Origin: Eutreptiella sp. 'Long Island Sound 2002'
Lineage: Eukaryota > Euglenozoa > Euglenophyceae > Eutreptiales > Eutreptiaceae
DNA length: 64,000 nucleotides
Reading direction: 5' to 3'
Assembly: GCA_964036045.1 (NCBI GenBank)
Contig: OZ038384.1
Location: 48,847,843 to 48,911,842 of the forward strand
A program made the position numbers and the translations under genes. The notes below the pieces were generated by a model. It was not told the origin of the DNA. It did not search any database and saw nothing but the letters and a program-made list of their open reading frames with translations. Shown piece by piece: positions 36,357-48,071 of this stretch. The first letter of the stretch is position 1. Every line of letters starts with the position of its first letter.

Positions 36357-37830
36357 AACGAGACTCCTGCGGTGGCCATAGACCACCTTGTGTGCACTGC
36401 CTTGTGTGTGCAATGCCTCGTGTGTGGACCGCCAAACCTCCCGTTGCTTCGGCTCGCTTGGCTCGATAGACACCTTGCTTCGCTCAACGCAGCGGCCAGC
36501 CCCTGCAGCCCCCTTAGATAACAACACTCCTGCGGTGGCCACAGACAGTTGTCGCGGATTATCTAAGTCGGCGCTACAGGGGCGTTCACTACTATTGTCA
36601 ATACTGCTGCTGCTACTGCTGCTGTTGCTGCTACTACTGCTACTGCTGCTACCATGTGCCACTAGTTGGTGCTCAATGTCACTATCAACAATGGGGATAC
36701 GCATCAGCTTAGCTTTTTGTTTAGGCTGAACACGTTGTTCCGTAGTAAGTACATGAGCCTTGTGTGTGCACCGCCTTGTGTGTGCACCCTCTAGCGTATG
36801 CACCGCCTTGTGTGTGGACCGCCAAAACTCCCCTTGCTTCAGCTCGCTTTGCTCCACGCGGGGGCCAACCCCATGCCAGCCCCTTAGATAACAAGACTCC
36901 TAGGGTGGCCACATACCGCCCCATGTGTGCACCCCCTTGCGTATGCACCGCTTTGTGTGTAGACCGCAAAACCTCCCGTTGCTTCGGGTCGCTTCGCTCG
37001 TCGCGGCAGCGCCCACACCCCCCTCAAATAACAAGACTCGTGCGGTGGCCACACACTGCCTCGTGTGCGCACCGCCTTGTGTGTGCACCCCCTTGTGTAT
37101 GCACCGCTTTGTGTGTGGACCGCCAAACCTCCCGTTGCTTCGGCTCGCTTGGCTCGATAGACAGCTTGCCTCGCTCTACGCAGCGGTCAGTCCTACAGCC
37201 CCCTTAGATAACAACACTCCTGCGGTGGCCACAGACCGCCTTGTGTGGGTAGCGCTTTGTGTGTTCACCCTCTAGCGTATGCACCGCCTCGTGTGTGGAC
37301 CGCCAAAACTCCCCTTGCTTCAGCTCGCTTCGGTCGACGCGGGGGCCAACCCCTGCTTCTTAGATAACAAGACTCCTGCGGTGGCCACATACCGCCGCCG
37401 TATGTGTGCACCCCCTTGCGTATGCACCGCTTTGTGTGTGGACCGCAAAACCTCCCGTTGCTTCGACTCGCTTCGCTCGACGCGGCAGCGCCCACACCCC
37501 GTAAATAACAACACTCTTGCGGTGGCCACACACTGCGTCGTGTGTGCACCGCCTTGTGTGTGCACCCCCTTGTGTATGCATCGCTTTGTGTGTCGACCGC
37601 CAAACCTCCGGTTGCTGCGGCTGGCTTCGCTCAACGCGGGAGCCAGCTCCTATAGCCCCCTTGAACTAAAAGACTCCTCTGGTGCCACACACCACCTTGT
37701 ATGTGCATCGCCTCGTGTGTGCACCCCCTTGCGTATGCACCACCTTGTGTGTGCACCCCCTGGCGTATGCACCGCCTTGTGTGTGTACCGCCAAACCGAC
37801 CCTTGCTGCAGCTCGCTTCCCTCGACCCCT
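36357..37830 (+). repeat. Tandem array, unit about 140-180 bp
   Basis: Eight or nine diverged units share AACAAGACTCCTGCGGTGGC, then TGTGCACCGCCTTGTGTGTG motifs, then CTCCCGTTGCTTCGGCTCGC. The GCGGTGGCCA landmark occurs near 36,370, 36,532, 36,900 (variant), 37,041, 37,222, 37,377, 37,523 and 37,680 (variant). One unit carries an insertion with a CTG microsatellite. Repeated open frames on both strands come from the array itself. Confidence 0.85.
36602..36652 (+). repeat. (CTG)n-like microsatellite
   Basis: Imperfect CTG/CTA triplets lie inside the tandem array above and would encode poly-Ser on the minus strand. Confidence 0.85.
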
Positions 37831-38370
37831 AGCTACATAACTCTTGCGAGTTTGGGGGGTGCCCCTCAACCCCAATACCCCCCCCTCACCCCCCCCCCCC
37901 CCGGTGACCTGGCACCAGTCTAAAAACCCTCAGGATGGTAGCTAGCGGGACGGTTCCCGTATGCACTGCCAACACGGGAGGACGAGGATGACGACGGCGC
38001 ACAGGGAGCCTGCCTCGTCCCGCGAGAGCAAAGATCAGCCAACAGAGGGCAGGCTCTGGGACCGGCGCCCACTTCTTGTGCGTAGCAGGCCTGGCGGTCA
38101 AGCGCTCCGGCAGTCCGGCGATCAAAGTTTGAGACCATGGTGCCATGGCATTGTGGCAGTAATGAGATACAACGGTAGACTCAAGGAGCAAGTGTACGAA
38201 GCACACAGTGGAGACCATTGGAGATCAAGCGTACAGTAGCAGAGGCCACGGTGCACGTCCCGGCGCTGTGGCAGGGCTGCGCTCTGGACCGTTGAGTCTG
38301 TTGAGCTGTGGCCGGCTACACGGGGGGGGGGGGGGGGTGAGCGACCGACGACAGGTCTAGCGGGGCCGAG

Positions 38371-39738
38371 GTGCCTGGACAAAGTATCTCCGGCGGCGAG
38401 AAGGCCATCGTCGTCCGTACGGGTGTGGAGAGCACGAGAGGGGAGCTAGAGATCAGAGGCCATGACGGTGGAGCAGTGGTTGCACAGACAGTGTGCCTCA
38501 CAGTGGGCAAGGGAAGGCATAGTGCAGATTGCGCACAACCCCACATTCTCTTTGTGTAGAACCGCAGTGACACCATGGCACAGCCCCGCATCCGCAACAT
38601 GCTGCTGGGAGCCGTGCGCGACGCCCAAAGAGTGGACGTGGGGACGCGCGCCCAAGGGGTAGGATGGAAGCACGTGAACGTGACGGACGTCATCCGCATC
38701 GATGACGTGTATCTGACGCCGGACGCCGAACCCGCAGGGGTCGTGGACGGGGCAGGCACCAAGTGGATGGACTGCTCAGTGTACGCTAATGTAACGCTGG
38801 CATCGGCAGCCCCAACGACAGAAGTGCCGGTGGCATTCCTCGTGCAAGACAAGCTCCTATGGGTGTCGCTCACGATGAGGAACCTCTCAGAAGCGCAAAC
38901 GGCGGCGATACGCGCAGTACCAAGCATGGGGAGGGCCCATATCGAGTCGGCCAATAGGCGACCACAAATGGACAACGTGCCACGCGGTGGGCCCCATCGG
39001 CCAGAAGGAGAGCTGTACCTGCTGTGGCAAGAAGGGACGCAACGTAAAAGTGTGCACGGAGGTAGGGGCGGCGAGGGCAGCCTTCGTCAGAAACTACGGC
39101 AAACCGTGGGAATTTGAGCAGAACCTGCAGGACAACGACGAAGGGCACCAAGACGGGGACCAAAGCCCCGAGAGACGGGGGAAGGGAGACGGCGACGGCG
39201 ACCGCGACCGATGACACCAAGGACGCAGCACAGAGAAGGCACACTCCAAAGGGACGTGATCCCGGGGCCACGCACGCAGTGGGAGCCGAGACCGGAGCGG
39301 AGACCGGGGCTGCCACAAAAGCACAAACAGGCGCACGGACCCAAGTAGGGACTGCCGCAAGAAATGCAGCCGCGGCCGCAACCGCCATCAGAGTCGAGAC
39401 CCAAAGTAATCCAGGGGCTGAGAAAAAAGGCGCAGCCGAACCAGGAGCGACGGCCGAGACCGCTGGTCCGCGACCGAGGACAGTGACCCGTGGAGAACCT
39501 ACGAGCCCCAGAAAATTCCCCCTGCACGTGCCCCACAGTGGCAAGGGGTCCCGCCGCCGCCCTAGGACTGGCAGCGGCTAGCCGGAGGGGAGGCATGGCG
39601 GCTTGGGCCGCAACAGCCGCAACCAGGAGACCCGCTGCCCACGTGGAGCCCGATGCAGCAGCGGCGCCAATCGCAGCCGCCGGGGCCGCCGACACCGACG
39701 TCCTGGAGCCCGTCAAGGAGATTGCCGCCGAGGTATGA
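38371..39738 (+). pseudogene. LINE ORF1 (gag-like, Cys knuckle), broken
   Basis: Frame 38,371-39,117 is open apart from a TAG at 38,557. It then appears to shift near 38,930-38,960 into a frame with CHAVGPIGQKESCTCCGKKG followed by RNVKVC, a cysteine cluster resembling the knuckles of LINE ORF1 and gag proteins, which bind element RNA. A highly charged stretch, a Thr/Ala-rich stretch and an Ala-rich end (to about 39,738, in a third frame) follow. The His of a classical CCHC knuckle is not visible. Role by family: RNA packaging and chaperone. Confidence 0.55.
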
Positions 39739-41115
39739 AGATGTGGTCTGAAATTACGCACCGGCATACCTAACGTGCCCGGTGTTGGGCGAGATGAGTA
39801 AAGAAGCAGGGAGTGGCGGTGTGACGAGCCCCCGGAGTCAATCAGGTATGGCTGCACCCCTAAGGGTCCAGCCAGCGTTGGCGCTGTATGCCCTCAGTTA
39901 GGTGTCGAACCCGAGAGGCGCATAGGCCCCGCCCGAGAGAGCGACAATTGGCCCACTCTTGGGGGGGCTAGAGACCCCAGTTAGGGTGAGCACCAGGTGA
40001 GAGATATATAGCGCAGTGGCGCCACAGCGCTATGGAGCCTACCGAAAGCAGGTACGCGCAGAGCAGCGACATGGGGCCGGGCTTGCAGGGCTCTGCCGCG
40101 GCCCCAATCATAGTGGGTCCCACCGTTGGCCGGGGCTAGATGACCTGGGCAGTGAATGCGAGGAGCCAATGCAGATGTGCATTGAGTAGTGCGTGCCGGG
40201 GAAGCAACAATGTAAGAGGTAGGACTAGACCATGAGCGAGGGCGATGCGGAACACGGCGGCGAGCGACCCGAGGGCGGAGCACACAAGGCAAAGCAGAAG
40301 ACGGCCAATAGCAACATGGGCTTCCCTAGGAAAAACACCCCACGGGTGGCACAAGGGCCGAGGGAAGGGCATGAGCGTGCGGGGAAGAGACCGCCCTTGG
40401 AGCACGGCACAGCATAGCAAAAGGAGCACGCGCGGAGGCGCGGGGTCGGAGACGAGCCGCGGGGGCGGCACCGGTAGGGGATGCCGTGCAAAAGAGGCCG
40501 GTGAAACGAGGTAACGCGAGAGGAGGCCGGGGCCAGGATGCGCCTGCTTGTGCGTAGGGGCTCAGGCACCAAAGGTGGAAGTGATTCCCGACAAGCGAAC
40601 TGGGGCGACCCCCCCCCCGCAACCAGGTGAGCCGACGCGCGACGTGCGAGGCACGGACGGGAGCCGTGGCGGAGCGTGACGTGAGCAGAATAGGGGCAGA
40701 GGAATGCGACGGTGGCAGGTCGGGGTGAGCACAGAGCGACGGAAGACACAGCAGAAACTAGGGGAGGGGGTGACGGCGCCGAAGCAGGCAGAATGCAGCC
40801 CCATTGGAGGACAAGCGTCGGAAGAGTGAGCCTCACAGACTGCGGTAGCCCGCAAGAGCCGCAAGGGGACGAAGTAAAACTGCGGGTACCTCGACGGCGA
40901 CACAAAGAAAGGAGGGGAACCATGCAGCGGGGGAGCCAGAGGGCGCGTGAAAAGGCCCCTCGACGAGGGGACAGGCGCGGGGCTAGCCAAGAAAGGGGCG
41001 CAGGAGGCACCACCCGAGGAGACGCGCCATCCTAGCACACATCCAGAGGGCAGGAGCCAGGCATAGAGCGAGGAGCGGAGCACAAGGAGCGAGGAACAAT
41101 TGAGAAAAACGAGAG

Positions 41116-42830
41116 ATGACCCAATGGCACGGGCGGTCAAGGCACCAAAGAGGCGTGAGTGAGGGATGGACGAGGAGCAACGAGTGGAGAACAAGGGCAA
41201 GCGACAAGGGAGCCGTTCCACACGACAGCTCAGGACAATGGCGGAGGAGCTACCACGGCCCACGTGCCGTGTGTAGTCAAAAGTGGCGGCGCTGCCACGA
41301 TCCGGCGATCAGTCAAACGGAGTCTGAGACCCTGGTGCATGTGCATGGGACATGTGACCTGAACTGCTACGCGAGGGTAGACCCAATGACGAGAGTGGCC
41401 GGAACGAGGGGGAAGCCCCACACGAGACAGCCGAGCGAGGTATCGACCCTTTTGTCCAGGATGCACATGGCGCTGCGCTGGGAAGACGATGCGCCGGCGC
41501 GGCTGGCCAAATTCTTGCCCGGTTGGCACCCTGGACACACGCCGACGTCCTGGAAGACGGGGGGCCTCCCGACGCACGGCCTCACGGCAGCGCAACGATG
41601 GGCCGACAAGCTCCCCTACAACGGGGAGCAAGCGCTGGTGTACACGATCAACCTGCAACCCTGGGAGCTGCAGCATGACTCCGAGTGGCACATCTGGCCA
41701 GACGGAATCTCACCGCCCTAGCAGTGTGCCGTGAGGAGACTCATGGTGGTGGTCCGCGAGCTATGGCATGCGCAAGGCAAACTGTTCGGTGACGACCTGG
41801 CGGGCCTGGTGAGCGTGCTCCCGCTGGGCGGGTCCGCAGTGCTCCATGCCGACATTTATGAAGTGCACCGCCCGACAACAACGACAATGACCTTCGCCTA
41901 CCACGTACCGACAGCGAGGGTGCCGGCGGTGACAGCGGTTATATGGACAGGACTGGTGGAGACACGGGTGCGGACCCTACTCGTCATGACAGCGGGGGAA
42001 GAACGCAGATGCAGCGACACAGCCTAGTGTGCCGGAGTGCCGGTCCCCGCGGATGGGGACAGCTCCGATGAGGGCTTGCCGGCAAGCGACCACAGCAAGT
42101 AAGATGGCAGCGCCGACGATGCCTCCTCTGACGGAGGCTCGAGCAGCATCAGCAACCAGGGGCCACACAACACGGGCGAGAACCCGACCATCTTTGCGCC
42201 GCGGGTGACAACGTTGAATGTGCACGGCTACTAGAGGAAGAAGACGGAAGTGCTGGCGACTGCGCTCCAACACAAGGTCCACGTGCTGGCTCTCACAGAG
42301 ACCCGAGCCCAAACCTAGGGCAAAGTGGAGGGTGAGAACTACGACCTGCGGGAGTCCGGGGCAAACAGGGCGGGAGGGAAGCCCAACATGGTCCACAGCG
42401 AAGGCACACATCTCGGCAGAGCCCGAGGCCGTGAGCGAAGATCTGTTCATTGTGACGGTGAGATACCGAAAGAAGGACCTAATCGGAGTCGGGGTGGTGT
42501 ATGCCACCACTGACAGACCAGAGAGAGAGGTCCTCAATGCGCTCCAAGATGTGGTGCAGCAGCACCCTGGGCCTCTGGAGCTTCTGGGCGATTTGAACAA
42601 AGACGCGCTGCGGCGCCCGGCGTACTAGGAGAGGCTCAAAACGTGGAGATACACAGGGTGCACGTGGACGCGGAGGGGAGTGGGGGCGCACGGCAACGAA
42701 AAGTGAATGATAAACTTCATCTTGGCCCCAAGCGACATGCAAGTGGCCCGAGTGCACGTTTTTGGGCGCATCCCGGTGAGGACAAACCACCGTATGGTCC
42801 TAGCTGGGGCAGAGATAAAAAGCACATACC
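41116..42830 (+). pseudogene. LINE ORF2 N-terminal part: unknown region plus apurinic-type endonuclease
   Basis: Frame 1 runs from 41,116 with TAG at 41,719 and 42,025 and TAA near 42,100. It reaches the endonuclease start at 42,193 (VTTLNVHGY, TAG, RKKTEVLATAL … VLALTETRAQ), matching the first strands and the catalytic Glu of APE-type endonucleases, which nick target DNA to prime reverse transcription. Near 42,400 the reading frame moves by one. LLGDLNKD (about 42,585) matches the GDLN motif. INFILAPSDMQ … RIPVRTNHRMVLA (42,707-42,820) matches the final strand, with TNH where SDH is usual. The region before the endonuclease contains a Cys/His cluster near 41,270-41,370 (CHDPAISQTESETLVHVHGT then C). 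Confidence 0.75.
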
Positions 42831-45100
42831 GAGTGGCCCCAATGGGAGCGGAGCCGGGCCCGGCCCAGACGCGACACCAGGCTGTCACCCAAGAGCAGTA
42901 GCAACACATCCGGGAAGGGCATGACCAGTGGGCACACCGGTACGACCCGGACGCGGTGCTACCGGTCCAGGCGTGGTCGGGGGCAACCATGGAAATTCTG
43001 GTGCGGGCGGCAGGGCCCTTAGCCTTCCGCACAAGGGTGCGCGTTGAAGCACAGGATTGGGGCGTGCTGATGGCGCGCAAGCGGCGATGGCACGTGTGAG
43101 CGGGTTTCCAAGAGCAGCAACACGTGTTCCTGGACAGAAGGCCGCAAGACCTCAAGTCCGCCCGCAGAATAGGACGGCAGCGGCGCGGCAAGGTCTTCGC
43201 GCCCATTACGTCAGTCAAAGACGCGACACGAGCCCCACAAACGGGGGCGGCCATGATGCAAGACTTCGCCCAACAGATGGAGAGGAAGCAAGGGCGACCG
43301 GCGCGCGTATTCCCAGACGAACGGGCGGGGCACACTGACCTGGACTTCCCAATGGAAGCGTGGGTCAGAGCACTCCAATCTCGGGAGCCACGGGCTCCGG
43401 GCAAATGAGGCATGCTCACTGCAGCCATTAAGCACCTCACGGCGATGTCCCTGTCGACCCTGAAGGAGGTGGTGAGCAGGTTAGGGGCTCTGGGGTACAT
43501 GGAACCTGTGCTCGGGTTTGTACTATGTGTGCCCATCTACAAACGCTAGTAGTGCGGACAGAGGAATACACGAGACCCATAGCGATGGAAGAGGAAATAG
43601 CAAAGCTGGTGGCGATCATGATCATAGCCCAGCCGGAGCGATAGGCAGTGGGCGTACCAAAGAGGGAGGTCGTCGGGAGATCTAGCGCAAATGCGGACGA
43701 TGCGGCTCGACCACACGCGTGAGCAAGGCAGCAGCGTGGTTCTGCACAAAAGAAACCGCAGCAACATGTACGGCACGGTAGACTTGGCTGATGTCGCGCA
43801 CCTCCTAGGGGTGGACCCCCCCAAAGCGCGCTGGTATCAACAATATGTCCAGGGCCCAGATAGGGCGGGAAGAAAATTGCTTTGCGGGGGGGGGGATGGC
43901 ACGGAAGCCCATTTGCCCAATCCCCCCTCCCCCTCCTTGGTCGCCGTGCCGGGTGGGGCGTTTGGGCTGGGGCTGCCCTACCTGCCGTGCCGGGGGGGGG
44001 GGGGGGTCCGACCCCAACATACATGGCTGGAAATGATCCCGACGTCGTGCTGATAATTTTGACTACACATATGTGGGGGAACATTTTTTCGCGAAAAAAA
44101 ATTTTCCGGGCCAAATTTTGTGTTCCGGCGCCTTTGGTGGCATATCCGTCCTTACACAAAACAAAGGACCCGGCACGGAAGCCCATTTCTGGAACCCCCC
44201 CCCTCCTTCGCCGGGCGCCCATGCCATCCCCCCCCGCAAAGCAATTTTCGGGCCGCCTAGTCTCAGGGACAGTAGTAGGTACCACACAAGACTAGCGATT
44301 CCAAGTGGGGGTCTTCCAGGGGTCGCCCCTGGAACCCAGGGTATACCTGTACCAAGAAGTACAGTACATGGAGGCAGTGGGGCCGGGCCACACCGGCATC
44401 CCGAGCGTGTGGAACAACGGGGTGGAACTCGCATTTGACACGGAGCGGTACTCGGACGACGCGGTTGTGCCGGCGGCGACTAAAGAGGCGCTGATGGCAA
44501 TGCTCAGCAAGCAAGACGCAGTGGCGCCTAAGTTCAGGGCACGACATGTCCCGTCTAAAGAGGAGTACCTGCACACCACGTGGACAGGGGCAACCAAAGC
44601 CATTCGGCACGCAGAATACGGCAAGGCCCAAAGACGCGACAAACGCCGCGGCATCTGGGTGCTGGGCAGCCAAATCCTCAGCGAGGCGGCCGGGACAGGG
44701 CTTAGACGAAGGGTCCGGGGAGCAGTGGCGGAGTGGGCGACAGCGATCATCCACCTAGCGGCGACCCGGGACGTGGCGCGGGTGTTCACATAACAAGTGA
44801 TGGCGCATGTGGTAGCCCAGATGCAAGGGGTGCTACCGAATGAAGCGGATGTGTACCGTCTAGCCGCCCCCATGGGGAGAGTGTGGAGGAGGAATATCCC
44901 GGTGCACTTCAAGCTGGACTCCAGCACACTCTGGCGGATCCTATGGCATCCACGGACAGCGATGTGCAGGGCTACAGTGCAGCAACAGCTACGGGTCATG
45001 AACAGGAACCGACAAGCACAGTCGGCGTGGTCCATGGCGCGGTGGTACCAACACGGCGCCGCAGCGACAAAAAGCGTGCTTCGGTGAGCGCTCAGCGAAA
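42831..45100 (+). pseudogene. LINE ORF2 reverse transcriptase domain, interrupted
   Basis: The linker and RT are spread over alternating frames. 43,124-43,540 holds EPRAPGK, TGA, GMLTAAIKHL, the usual (A)PGxDG entry of LINE RTs, and VPIYK. 43,561-43,640 holds YTRPIAMEEEIAKLVAIMII, the RPI motif. 43,691-43,866 covers the motif A region (VVLHKRNRSNMYGTVDLADV), where the expected catalytic Asp reads His. After the inserted element come QVGVFQGSPLEP (44,300-44,335, motif B) and YSDD (44,449-44,460, motif C, catalytic). From 44,296 the frame stays the same to 46,170, broken only by stops. RT copies element RNA into DNA; this copy cannot. Confidence 0.8.
43872..44249. mobile_element. Small inverted-repeat element (MITE-like) inside the LINE RT
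   Basis: GAAAATTGCTTTGCGGGG … GGATGGCA at 43,872-43,901 recurs as its reverse complement at 44,222-44,249. The 378-bp segment between lies exactly where RT coding similarity disappears between motifs A and B, so it is an insertion. It is G/C-homopolymer rich, contains the palindrome TTTTTTCGCGAAAAAA near 44,086, and carries the 17-mer GGCACGGAAGCCCATTT twice in direct orientation (43,899 and 44,172). No transposase is encoded. The outermost ends and the target duplication are not resolved; the element may extend a few bases on each side. Confidence 0.65.
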
Positions 45101-45111
45101 TCGGCTGGGAG

Positions 45112-45759
45112 ATGGTTGACGTGACGGCAGAACTCCGCCAGCGAGAGGGGAGACCGACGCTTCAGCTCCCATGGGAAACGTGGGCCAACACAGTCCCGGG
45201 GGCGGACGTAGCAGTATACACGGACGCGGGCGCACGCCGGGATCCTAACAAAGAGGGTGGGCGCGGAGTGGGTCTGGTGATCCGAGTTAGCGACAAGTGG
45301 TGGGGGGGTGATGTGCCCCTGGAGACATGGGCAAATAACACCACAGCCGAGCTACTGGGTGTGGTGCTGGGGCGGTATGTAGTGGAGCGCCTACGAGACT
45401 TGGGGGTGCGGTCCATCGAGGGGACGTACGACGCGCACGCGGCAGAGGCGTTAGCGGAGAAACTGCCAAAACAGCAAAAGCATCCCCCGCGGAGGGCATT
45501 GCAGTAGTTGGTTGGCGAGGCTGTGGTGGCGCACTGGTGGGTGAAATCCCACCAAGAAGTGACAGCTCTGACAAGTCACAGAAATGTCCGGAAGATGGGC
45601 AAGATCCTGGCGGACGCGCAGACCACGGAAGCTGTCGACAGGATTGCCAGAGGGCAGCGCTTGGCGGTGCCACTGCCGCTGTCAGCGACGTATGGAGCGC
45701 GCCCCACGGCCCAGGGCTCAACAGACATAGCGTGGTGCATTCACACACCGAGCAAATAG
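45112..45759 (+). pseudogene. LINE ORF2 RNase H domain
   Basis: VAVYTDAG (Asp at 45,223) … NTTAELLGVVLGRYVVERLR … YDAHAAEALAEKL matches the first Asp, the Glu and the second Asp of RNase HI. After a TAG at 45,505 the same frame continues with AHWWVKSHQEV … MGKILADA, the final His and Asp region. RNase H removes RNA from the RNA-DNA hybrid; among LINEs it is found only in some clades. The one internal stop fits CAG to TAG. It follows the RT in the same frame, and all catalytic residues I can identify are present. Confidence 0.75.
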
Positions 45760-46170
45760 AGGCCGCCGCGGGCCCTCCATCCCCGGATGGAACGACTCCT
45801 CCGCGAGTCCTTACAGACGGGAATATTGCAGGTGCCACTACACTTGGGGATGTGGCACCCACGTCTAGAGGCATGCCCCCGCTGCGAAAGATACAAAGAG
45901 GTCACAACGCGGTACCGATGCCCGTGCCATAGGGCCAAATGGCGGAGAGCTCTGCACGTGGTGAGTCCGCCATGGAGACTACATGGGGGGATGACACTGC
46001 GCATCATCAGCGGGGTCCCCCGGTCACACACGTGCATAGCCGAGGAAGGAGAGGGCACGCACGACTGGGCAGCAGTCCCAGCGGACCATGTGCACGTGCC
46101 GGCAGCATTGCAAGCGGTGGAGTTCCGCCAGTGGGCCGCCATAGTTCAGTTCTTCGCCACCAATAAGTGA
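45760..46170 (+). pseudogene. LINE ORF2 C-terminal Cys-rich domain
   Basis: In the RNase H frame, past a TAG at 45,757, the frame encodes LHLGMWHPRLEACPRCERYK … CPCHRAKWRRALH and ends at TGA 46,168. A CxxC pair followed by a Cys/His group is the usual end of LINE ORF2 proteins and probably binds nucleic acid. The frame is open for 127 codons from ATG 45,787. Nothing of the element is recognised past 46,170. Confidence 0.6.
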
Positions 46171-47060
46171 GCAGGTCAGCGGCCAGGTGGGAGCGCCGGG
46201 CGTGCAGAGCGGAGGTCCAGTGGACTAGGTACGCAGCGCACAGCACGGGCGGCCGAAGAGATGGAGCACAAGGACGTATGAGAAAGTAACGGCGTTACGC
46301 TTCGCAATCCCATGCCTTAGGTCACGCGTGCACAGCCAAACTGGCGCCAGAGACCACGGGCCGGGTGCTCGCCAAAACCAAAACCAAGACCATACACACC
46401 CCCCTTACCTCCCGCCCCTTACCTCCCCCCTTACCTCCGCCCCTTACCTCGCCCCCTCACCCCCCATACCCCCCCCCTTACCCCCCCCCCTTACCTCCGA
46501 ACATCCCCCCCCCCCTGACCCCCCCCCTCATCCCCTGGGTAACGTGGGGGGCGACTTCGTGCGATATATGGCGGATGCCCCGCTCCCTACGGCTGGCGTA
46601 TTTCCAAGTTTGCGGATCAGCCTAGCCTTCGCCGTGTCTGCACTAGAGTGCATCTATGAGGCGATGATGCCGTGCCCAAAGCGCTTGCGAGCAGTGCAGC
46701 GGGCCATGGACTGTGGGCTCACACGGGCCCTACGTGTTTCCCAAAAGTGTGCCGGGGCACTCGTGTGCATCCCTAGTATACATAGACGCCAAACCAAGGC
46801 ATCAATTTGGATGATGCTCAGCACGGGTGGGCCGTCTCCTCGCTGTTGTACGCGACTCCCCCCCCAAGTAGAAATGGGCCGAAGGCCCCCAAGGGGGAGG
46901 GGGGGGGCATTGGAGGGGGGGTTCAGGAAGCGGCGATGGGGGGGGGGTCGGGAGGGTCGGTTGGGGGGGGTCCAGGTGGGGCGATTTGGGGTGGTGGGGG
47001 GGGGGCACAGCCTCCTGTTACCTCCCCTTGCCCTCCCTCTAGGGTGAGAGCTAGGGCTAG
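46171..47060. other. C/G-rich stretch with a possible second RT fragment
   Basis: 46,395-46,545 is a C-rich tract. 46,560-46,830 (plus) reads LRISLAFAVSALECIYEAMM … RAVQRAMDCGLTRALRVSQK, which resembles the segment after the RT thumb in LINE proteins, but there are no catalytic motifs, so this is a guess. 46,823-46,895 (CTCGCTGTTGTACGCGACTC … GAAATGGGCCGAAGGCCC) matches 62,690-62,750. 46,896-47,010 is G-rich low complexity. Confidence 0.4.
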
Positions 47061-48071
47061 GGTCACCGAGCTGGTGGAACTAGTCTTGGTTTTATAACCC
47101 TTTTTAGTGTCTAGGGTGGACCTACCAGGTTTAGCAAGCAAGCAGCAAGCAAGCAGCAAGCAGCAAGCAAGCAGCACGCGCGAAATGGGCCAAAATCTGA
47201 CTTCCGTCGTGGTGCTTTGGATTTGAGTGAAATTTTGGTGGATGATACCTATGGGTGTGAAGTACAATCACACAAAGTTTGAGCAGGAAACTTGACAGTG
47301 GTGGCCGAGAACGGGATTCGCAAGTGGCGGACCTCAGTTTCAAAAACTGCAGTTTAGGGCCAAAACAGCCATTTTTCGGCCAAAAAAGCCCTGGAACACA
47401 TTCAAAACGGCCAAGCGAAGGGAAACGGTGGCTATACTCCATGTGCGGCTTGACTTCCCCGTGTCAACGAGCTCTTTGCCGCCCTCTAACTCCATGATAT
47501 GTCCAGGAAACGGCCTGAAAAGGCCCCCAGAAGCTCCAAATGCCGACAGCCACAAACCAAGAATAGGCCATATCTCTGGCTACATGGCTCAAAATGCGAT
47601 TCCGAGGGCACCTATTCCACCCGCAACCCCCCACTTTTTGTGGTTTCCACCCCTCAGAATTGCCCAAACGGACGCCTAGACCCCAATGCCTAGGCCCACT
47701 AGGCTGCGGCAAGCTGCAAGCTGAAGCCCGAACAGGTGGGTGCCCAAATGGGTCAACAGGGTCCAGTAGGGGCAAAAAGATGACTTTTCTCAAAAATGAT
47801 CCTAGACCATGTGCGACGCTAAAACAAGTGTTTTTGGACTATTTTGAGCTTGTGGTGGCCCATTTTGGTACTCCGAAAATCCCAAAATGCCTTGAAACTG
47901 GGCTGTTTTGGGACCAAAAATGGGTCAAAAATGGGTCAAAAAAGCATTTTTCCAGACCTCATCCTAGACCATTTGGGGTGCACAAACGGGTGAAATAGGC
48001 CCATTTTGAGCCCATTTTGGGGGCATTTTGGCCCCTCAGAAGTCCAAAAAGCCTTGAACGTGGGCCTAGTG
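47061..48071 (+). repeat. 1-kb duplicated repeat, copy A
   Basis: This copy begins GGTCACCGAGCTGGTGGAAC and ends in AGTCCAAAAAGCCTTGAA … GTGGGCCT. It matches 48,941-49,970 almost base for base over the full length apart from small indels. Near its start lies a short AAGC-type microsatellite (47,130-47,178). Many CCAAAATGGG/CCCATTTTGG-like words fill the 3' half. Short frames on both strands show no domain, so it is probably a non-coding mobile or segmental repeat. A degenerate telomere-like stretch (CTAGGGCTAGGG) directly precedes it. Confidence 0.9.

Larger units (their letters stand above)
38371..46170 (+). mobile_element. Degenerate non-LTR retrotransposon (LINE) with endonuclease, RT and RNase H
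   Basis: A 7.8-kb element on the plus strand has two former ORFs. ORF1 (38,371-39,738) carries a Cys knuckle and a Thr/Ala-rich tail. ORF2 (about 41,116-46,170) carries, in order, an unrecognised N-terminal region, an apurinic-type endonuclease, reverse transcriptase, RNase H and a Cys-rich tail. Several frameshifts and at least ten in-frame stops make it inactive. I see no clear target-site duplication or poly-A tail, so the outer borders are approximate. The GC-rich 39,740-41,110 stretch between the ORFs holds no convincing domain, and long minus-strand frames there are shadows. A small inverted-repeat element interrupts the RT. Confidence 0.8.

Noticed and set aside
39087-41263. Minus-strand frames up to 262 codons across the LINE
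   Set aside because: GC-rich antisense shadows; the plus strand carries the recognisable motifs of the element.
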